Source of the DNA: Sphingobacteriia bacterium
GTDB taxonomy: Bacteria > Bacteroidota > Bacteroidia > Chitinophagales > Chitinophagaceae
Assembly: GCA_017304675.1 (NCBI GenBank)
Contig: JAFKLS010000017.1
Coordinates: 248,001-312,000 of the forward strand
DNA: 64,000 nucleotides
Reading direction: 5' to 3'
The notes beneath the pieces are model-generated. The model saw only the letters and a list, made by a program, of their open reading frames with translations, ran no database searches and was not told the origin of the DNA. Numbering within the stretch: the first letter of the stretch is position 1; each line of letters opens with the position of its first letter. Shown in pieces: positions 61,447-64,000 of the stretch. The translations under genes were made by a program, and so were the position numbers.

Positions 61447-64000
61447 TTAGTTTTTCCTGCCACCAAAGCCTCCTCCAAACCCGCCGCCAAAGCCACCTTC
61501 GCCCGGATTGGCACGAAACATACCCGGCATTCTGTTACCACTATTGGGCTGTGCAAAATTTCTGAGGTTATAGGTAAATGTGAGCATTACATAACGGGTT
61601 AATACATTGGTTCTTGTATCTACGATACGCGTATCGGAAATGGTTCTGGTAACACTCTGGTTCTGATTCAGCAGGTCAAAACAGGTAAGCCTGAATTCGG
61701 CCGCCTTATTTTTAAGAAACTGCTTGGCAATAGAAGGTGAAATAAGGGGTACGCTGGCATTATAACCCGGAGGGAGGTTACCAATATACGTATAATCGAA
61801 ATCTGCAGCCAGCAACCAGCCATTATTGGTATATCCTGTAGCTTCTACTGAGAAATTATAGGTAAAATAATTTGCATTAAGCGAAGGCTGCAAAGTATAC
61901 TGCGCAATATTATAGGTAACACCTGCACCAAAATTCATATCAAAATTATCCCGCAGGTTGGTAGTCCACTTAATTGTTTCACCTAAAGTGGTGTTGTGGG
62001 TATAGTTATGATTAAAAATACCCAATGCAGCAGCAGAATCTGTTGCCTGTAAGGTTTGGCTTTGTGTATAGGCAAGCGTTGTAGCAAAGTTCAGGTTAGA
62101 CTTTGGATGCTTGAGCGGAAAGCCATAATTGAAATATCCGTTTATATTATAAGTGCCGTTCAGATTGGTGTAGGTGGTGGTTTTTCCACCATTTGCTTTT
62201 TGAATCACTTTTGCCTGTATATCGTTAGTAACCGTACTGGCATTAATGGTTGCAAATATTACACGTTGCGTTAGGGGGTCGAAAGAATTGTATAATGCAC
62301 GAATAGAATGCGTAAACTGTGGACGAAGATCAGGGTTACCCATTTGAAAATTAATAGAATCGGTAGTAGTGGCAATGGGTTGCAACTGACTTACAGAAGG
62401 CTGTCCCGTCCTTCCATTATAAAAAAAGCGCAACGCTTTTGTTCTGGTAAAATTATAAATAAAATTAGCCGATGGGGTGAAGTTTACATAGTTACGAGAT
62501 ACCAGCACATTTTTGGTAATATTATTACTACTTAAATCGGTTAACTGTATGCCGCTGCCCACATTAAAGTTGTATTTGGATTTTTGCAGTCGGTAACTCA
62601 GTGTAAAATTATTAGAGTTAGCCAGGTATTTATAAGAATTGCTGAACAGGCTATCGAATTTATTGTAACTTTTAGAAGTGTTATCGTAACGGTAAGTATC
62701 GTTAATGGAGTTATTCTCGTTGTGCGAATAATTATACCTTAATTCCAATACCTGGTTTTTACCTATTGGCTCAGTATAAGATAGTGTTGGGCTAAGTGTA
62801 AACGATTTGGTGGTATCGGTATAATATTGGTTAATGGTATCTACCTTGGCAATAGGTTTATAAAAGGTATTAATGGCATAATTGTATCCGTATCCCTGAT
62901 TTTGGTTGGTTGAAAAATTCAGGTCGAGTGAAATGGTTCTAAACCTTTTGGCAAACTTATGACGTAGCTGCAAGTTTGCACCATTAATGCTGTACCCGCT
63001 GTTAAAACTGTATGTATTGGTTGTAGACCCGTTTATTGGAATGCCTTTAATTCCACCGGTGGTTGATGTAACGGATGATGAACTGGGTGTACTGTTTTGT
63101 ATGGTGATGTTGGGCCGGAACACCAAAGAGTTCACAGAATCTAATTTAGATTCCAGGTTGAAATTGATGCGATGATTTTGTACATGCGCAATACTGTTAG
63201 ACTGGCTATTATTGAAAGTAGAAGAATCTGCGGAGATAATATTCTGCGTTGCACTTTGCTGATCTACAACAGTTCTCTGGTTGTTGTAAAAATAACTGCC
63301 GGATATATCGGTATTCTTTCCCCAGCTATCCCGATAATTCAAACCGGCATCCCAGGTAGTGGTAATACCCGATGCATTGTTGCCACCTGTACCACCAATA
63401 CTGATATTGCTTCTGCCACCGCCTATATTCTGAGAAGTAAAATTTTGCTTATTAATATCGTTGCCCTCGCCTATGAGCGATAGTTGCTGGTTACCCTTAA
63501 AACGGTTTATACTAATATTGTTATTATAAGTATCATTGGAACCGGCCCCTAATACAGCTTTACCGAAATAGCCTGTACTCTTATCTTTTCGGGTAGTAAT
63601 ATTAATGGTCTTTACCCGGTTACCATCATCAAAGCCGGTGAATTTAGATTGATCACTCAGGTCATCAAAAACCTGGATTTTATCAATCACATCCGGAGGG
63701 AGGTTTCTTGTAGCCAAACGCGGATCATCTCCAAAAAATCTTTTCCCATTTACCAGTACTCTCTGAACAGCTTCTCCCTGTGCTTTTACATTACCGCTTT
63801 TATCTACATCTATACCGGGTAGTTTTTTCAGCAGGTCTTCGGCCACAGCATTGGGTTTCGTTTTAAAAGCAGAAGCATTAAACTCAATGGTATCTTTTTT
63901 TACCTTAATAGGTGCATCTTTTACTACAACGGTAGGCAAATCGTTCTCTTCCGGCTTCATATATACCACTCCCATTGCAAACAGGGGGTTGTCTTTAGAG
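61447..64000 (-). CDS. TonB-type outer-membrane beta-barrel protein (N-terminus outside window)
   Basis: The frame is open to the right edge (KDNPLFAMGVVYMKPEEN), so the N-terminal signal and carboxypeptidase-regulatory-like part lie outside. About 850 residues are visible. A plug domain runs through FNASAFKTKPNAVAEDLLKK, LPGIDVDKSGNVKAQGE, VLVNGKRFFGDDPRLATRNL and PPDVIDKIQVFDDLS, followed by a long Ser/Asn/Tyr-rich barrel of the OMP_b-brl_3 type. The C-terminus is a glycine-rich tail (GGFGGGFGGGFGGRKN) after the barrel rather than ending on an aromatic residue. The substrate is unknown; no SusD partner is in view. Confidence 0.88.
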   Translation of the reverse strand, partial: SKDNPLFAMGVVYMKPEENDLPTVVVKDAPIKVKKDTIEFNASAFKTKPNAVAEDLLKKLPGIDVDKSGNVKAQGEAVQRVLVNGKRFFGDDPRLATRNLPPDVIDKIQVFDDLSDQSKFTGFDDGNRVKTINITTRKDKSTGYFGKAVLGAGSNDTYNNNISINRFKGNQQLSLIGEGNDINKQNFTSQNIGGGRSNISIGGTGGNNASGITTTWDAGLNYRDSWGKNTDISGSYFYNNQRTVVDQQSATQNIISADSSTFNNSQSNSIAHVQNHRINFNLESKLDSVNSLVFRPNITIQNSTPSSSSVTSTTGGIKGIPINGSTTNTYSFNSGYSINGANLQLRHKFAKRFRTISLDLNFSTNQNQGYGYNYAINTFYKPIAKVDTINQYYTDTTKSFTLSPTLSYTEPIGKNQVLELRYNYSHNENNSINDTYRYDNTSKSYNKFDSLFSNSYKYLANSNNFTLSYRLQKSKYNFNVGSGIQLTDLSSNNITKNVLVSRNYVNFTPSANFIYNFTRTKALRFFYNGRTGQPSVSQLQPIATTTDSINFQMGNPDLRPQFTHSIRALYNSFDPLTQRVIFATINASTVTNDIQAKVIQKANGGKTTTYTNLNGTYNINGYFNYGFPLKHPKSNLNFATTLAYTQSQTLQATDSAAALGIFNHNYTHNTTLGETIKWTTNLRDNFDMNFGAGVTYNIAQYTLQPSLNANYFTYNFSVEATGYTNNGWLLAADFDYTYIGNLPPGYNASVPLISPSIAKQFLKNKAAEFRLTCFDLLNQNQSVTRTISDTRIVDTRTNVLTRYVMLTFTYNLRNFAQPNSGNRMPGMFRANPGEGGFGGGFGGGFGGRKN

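Noticed and set aside
63689..63716. GGAGGGAGG in the beta-barrel gene as another palindromic repeat copy
   Set aside because: It encodes the conserved NLPPDVIDK plug motif and lacks the inverted second arm.

Overview
This window looks like chromosomal DNA of a Bacteroidota member, most likely of the Chitinophagales/Chitinophagaceae type. The evidence is moderately AT-rich sequence, promoter candidates of the TAnnTTTG class, few Shine-Dalgarno sequences, a TonB-type outer-membrane beta-barrel protein of Bacteroidota style, tandem FdtA-like sugar isomerases, a crtY/crtZ/cruF/crtD carotenoid set and a transcarbamylase of the N-acylornithine type. There is no rRNA, so the family-level placement is inference. 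No transposase, prophage or CRISPR array is visible.

Layout. (1) 1-1.8 kb: end of a MarC-type membrane protein, a CBS-less IMP dehydrogenase/GMP reductase family gene, a bidirectional terminator and tRNA-Arg(CCG). (2) 1.8-11.1 kb, minus strand: a carotenoid operon read in the order CarH-like MerR regulator, ECF sigma factor, crtI, crtB, idi, crtD-like, cruF-like, crtZ, crtY, pfkB. Two AT-rich dyads lie over a promoter candidate in front of the sigma gene. (3) 11.1-43.0 kb, minus strand: one long surface-polysaccharide locus read from Wza/Wzc (export and chain-length kinase) through Wzx. It continues with a sugar-modification block (two FdtA-like isomerases, KAS III, ACP, hexapeptide acyltransferase, FemAB/GNAT-like protein, DegT aminotransferase), many GT4/GT2 glycosyltransferases, a Wzy-like polymerase, asparagine synthase, a carbamoyltransferase, and the nucleotide-sugar genes gmd, fcl, rfbB, rfbC and rfbA. 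A dead four-helix-bundle gene sits between gmd and fcl. (4) 43.2-51.9 kb: a mixed chromosomal block with an HGSNAT/DUF5009-like membrane acyltransferase, a MurU-like nucleotidyltransferase beside an AmgK-like kinase fused to a RapZ C-terminal domain, an amino-acid permease, a GNAT-fold protein, a PAP2-like membrane protein and rpoN. (5) 52.0-61.1 kb, minus strand: an arginine operon read GNAT (argA-like), argG, argC, four-helix-bundle protein, argD, argF-type, argB, argE-type, small membrane protein, argH. (6) 61.4-64.0 kb: the C-terminal part of a TonB-type beta-barrel protein running off the window.

The most unusual signal is in the repeats. A palindromic family of about 25 bp (core CCCC-TRAA-GGGG) occurs nine times, plus one variant, at 45.2-45.3 and 55.1-59.2 kb. 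Several copies lie in frame inside argB, argC and argD. Three gene junctions carry convergent pairs that could fold into long RNA hairpins. A second class, arrays with a strict 7-nt period, flanks both four-helix-bundle genes as complementary inverted arrays and also lies in frame inside argH and argF. Together they suggest that the arginine operon has accumulated small mobile or slippage-derived elements that its proteins tolerate as short loop insertions.
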